Positions 5,556-6,930 of a stretch of 6,930 bases of DNA are shown here, one piece after another. Source of the stretch: an uncultured Clostridium sp. (lineage in GTDB: Bacteria > Bacillota > Clostridia > TANB77 > CAG-508). The DNA lies in the NCBI GenBank assembly GCA_945937855.1, contig CAMEUC010000074.1:1-6930 (forward strand), read 5' to 3'. The position numbers and the translations under genes are program-made. Positions within the stretch are counted from its first letter, which is position 1; every line of letters starts with the position of its first letter. A model generated the notes under the pieces. That model searched no databases and was not told the origin of the DNA. It worked only from the letters and a program-made list of their open reading frames with translations.

Positions 5556-6011
5556 ATGGAAGAAAAATTTATGTTAGAGGCTTTAAAAGAAGCTAAAAAG
5601 GCATATGAAAAAGAAGAAATTCCAGTAGGAGCAGTTATAGTTAAAGACGGAAAAATTATAGCTAGAGCTCATAATTTAAGAGAAAAAAAACAAAGTGCAA
5701 TTTCACATGCTGAGATTTTGGTAATAGAAAAGGCAAATAAAAAATTAAATTCATGGAGATTAGTTGATTGCGATATGTATGTTACATTAGAACCATGTAC
5801 AATGTGTATGGGAGCAATAATTTCATCAAGAATTAAAAATTTGTATATAGGAGCGCTAGACGTTAAAACTGGGGCATGTGGATCCTTTGTGGATTTAAGC
5901 CAATACAAATTTAATCATACTGTAAATATTTTTAAAGGAATACTTCAGGACAAGTGTGAATATATTTTAAAAGACTTTTTTAAAGAATTAAGAAAGAAGA
6001 AAAATATCTAG
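5556..6011 (+). CDS. tadA: tRNA adenosine(34) deaminase TadA
   Basis: TadA converts A34 of tRNA-Arg(ACG) to inosine, so that one tRNA can read CGU, CGC and CGA. The 151-residue length is normal. The zinc deaminase motifs are complete: HAE at 51-53 (zinc-ligand His51, catalytic Glu53) and PCTMC at 80-84 (zinc ligands Cys81 and Cys84). The substrate-pocket N-terminus EIPVGAVIVKDG (21-32) and the RVKNLYIGA-like strand (92-100, here RIKNLYIGA) are also typical of TadA rather than of cytidine or guanine deaminases. ATG at 5556 has only a weak AAAAGAG (5542-5548) in front. The stop TAG overlaps the AGGAGG of the next gene (6010-6015), so the two are co-transcribed. Its inosine tRNA cannot read CGG, the codon found at the three frame breaks in this window. 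Confidence 0.95.
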   Translation: MEEKFMLEALKEAKKAYEKEEIPVGAVIVKDGKIIARAHNLREKKQSAISHAEILVIEKANKKLNSWRLVDCDMYVTLEPCTMCMGAIISSRIKNLYIGALDVKTGACGSFVDLSQYKFNHTVNIFKGILQDKCEYILKDFFKELRKKKNI

Positions 6012-6020
6012 GAGGAACAA

Positions 6021-6767
6021 ATGATAGAACCACCCAAGAGAAAAACAAATCGAAAATATTTAATAATGTTATTTTTAATACTAATATTAAGTACAACTTT
6101 TTTTATAATGTATAAATATTATGTAGAAGGGGAAAAAAATATTCCTTTTAATATAACAAAAATGATAGTTATAAGTAGCGCAGAAACACAAAATTTTGCA
6201 AAAAATGAAAGCGTATATCAAGCAGATGTAGTGCAAAAAAATGATATTTATATTGCTATTGAAAAAAACCAAAATTATAAAAAAGAAGATGCAATAAAAA
6301 AAATAATTTGTAATAATTTTAAAATAGTTGAAGCTGGTTCAAAGGGAAATGTAAAAATTTATAGAACATCTCAAAGTGAAAAAGATTTTGAATATATAGA
6401 AGGGTATGAAGTAAATGACAGTATTGAGTACATAGGAGCAAAAAGTACCAACTTAAAACAAGAACAAATGACTATATCAAATCAGGGGGGATTAATAGAA
6501 CTTAGTGTACTTATAAAGGATTTAGGTAAAATTACATATACAGAAAATGAAAATATATTATCAGATGGAACTTTAATTAGTAGATTAAATTTAACAAATG
6601 AAGAGATAAAAACTAAGATTTCTTTTGATATGTCTATAGAATTACAATCTGGAAATACTTTTAAGACTACAATTTTGTTAGAATTACCAACAGGGGATAT
6701 TGTAACAGAGGGTGTAAGTACAACAGAAAATACGGATTTATCTAAATTAGTGTTTAAAAGAATATAG
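6021..6767 (+). CDS. Unrecognised single-pass membrane protein downstream of tadA
   Basis: A 248-residue protein that I cannot assign to a family. Visible parts: a short basic N-terminus (PPKRKTNRK, 4-12), one strong hydrophobic segment (about 14-33, LIMLFLILILSTTFFIMYKY) without a clear signal-peptidase site, then about 215 residues predicted to face outside. The outer part alternates short strands and polar turns (for example DIYIAIEK, GLIELSVLIKDLGKITYTE, TTILLELPTGDIV), suggesting a beta-rich domain. It has two cysteine-poor halves, no lipobox and no enzymatic motif. The start is secure: AGGAGG at 6010-6015 and ATG at 6021, tightly coupled to tadA (9 nt between stop and start). Position alone does not link it to tRNA editing. 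Arginine at NRK uses CGA, so CGA is read normally. Confidence 0.85.
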   Translation: MIEPPKRKTNRKYLIMLFLILILSTTFFIMYKYYVEGEKNIPFNITKMIVISSAETQNFAKNESVYQADVVQKNDIYIAIEKNQNYKKEDAIKKIICNNFKIVEAGSKGNVKIYRTSQSEKDFEYIEGYEVNDSIEYIGAKSTNLKQEQMTISNQGGLIELSVLIKDLGKITYTENENILSDGTLISRLNLTNEEIKTKISFDMSIELQSGNTFKTTILLELPTGDIVTEGVSTTENTDLSKLVFKRI

Positions 6768-6789
6768 AGATTATAAATTTTAATTTGTA

Positions 6790-6925
6790 AGTCAGTTCAC
6801 GAGTTAAAACTCAAAAGACATCCGCCAAATCTCGTCGGGGTTTGATTTTTCTTTTTTAGGCACCTCTAAGTAATTCCTACTCAGATTCTCCTAAAAAAGA
6901 AAAATGAAAACCCCTGCGTTTGGCT
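6790..6925 (-). ncRNA. Large hairpin, candidate structured RNA (possibly raiA-like) on the minus strand
   Basis: GGGGTTTGATTTTTCTTTTT-TAGG (6837-6860) and its inverted partner (6890-6914) form a stem of about 24 bp with small irregularities. An outer GCCAAA (6824-6829) / TTTGGC (6919-6924) pair extends it, enclosing a 29-nt loop (6861-6889). On the minus strand the loop contains GAGAATCTGAGTAGG and TTAGAGGTGCC, and the stem is followed by GGCGGATGTCTTTTGAG and a small GAGTT/AACTC hairpin (6801-6812). The non-random, G-containing words in an AT-rich intergenic region and the extensive pairing suggest a conserved RNA. From memory it recalls the clostridial raiA RNA, but I cannot verify this. 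The 5' end probably lies beyond the window. Confidence 0.45.
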
Positions 6926-6930
6926 ACTTT

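Overview
The window is AT-rich (roughly 30% G+C by eye) DNA from a Gram-positive bacterium, most likely an anaerobic Clostridia/Bacilli-type Firmicute. Ribosome binding sites are strong (AGGAGG, AAGGAGGG), one gene starts with TTG, promoters follow TTGACW-N17-TAWAAT, arginine is mostly AGA, and the gene content (MEDS-like protein, UDPGP-family enzyme, PgcA-type mutase, TtcA, tRNA-Arg, TadA) is typical of that group.

Layout. 1-235: non-coding lead-in with a sigma-A promoter and candidate operators. 236-757: a probable MEDS-domain sensory protein. 758-968: a terminator region with a second promoter/terminator pair that could make a ~90-nt RNA, then the promoter of the next gene. 969-2217: a UDPGP-family nucleotidyltransferase whose frame is broken once. 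2217-2363: a MITE-like repeat with heptamer arms. 2404-4131: an intact alpha-phosphohexomutase (PgcA-like). 4209-4927 (minus): a TtcA-like tRNA thiolase whose frame is broken twice. 5008-5137: a second, inverted copy of the repeat. 5199-5275: tRNA-Arg(CCU). 5255-5508: a 120-bp tandem duplication of the tRNA 3' end plus trailer and terminator. 5556-6011: tadA. 6021-6767: an unrecognised single-pass membrane protein. 6790-6925: a large hairpin that looks like a structured RNA on the minus strand.

How the genes fit together. The mutase and the UDPGP enzyme form a short pathway from glucose-6-phosphate through glucose-1-phosphate to a UDP-sugar for cell-envelope polymers. The second half of the window is about tRNA: a C32 thiolase, an arginine tRNA and the A34 deaminase.

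Main observation. All three frame breaks are the same event: one extra C directly before a conserved glycine codon GGN, so the unshifted ribosome meets CGG (CTT-C-GGA, GTG-C-GGT, TCT-C-GGT). The rest of both proteins is intact and family-like. By my reading, CGG occurs in frame nowhere else in the window; every other CGG in a coding region is out of frame. This fits a genome in which CGG is unassigned or starved and the ribosome moves +1 there, reading CGGN as glycine. A systematic sequence error is the main alternative. The neighbouring tRNA genes are relevant because the inosine tRNA made by TadA reads CGU/CGC/CGA but not CGG.
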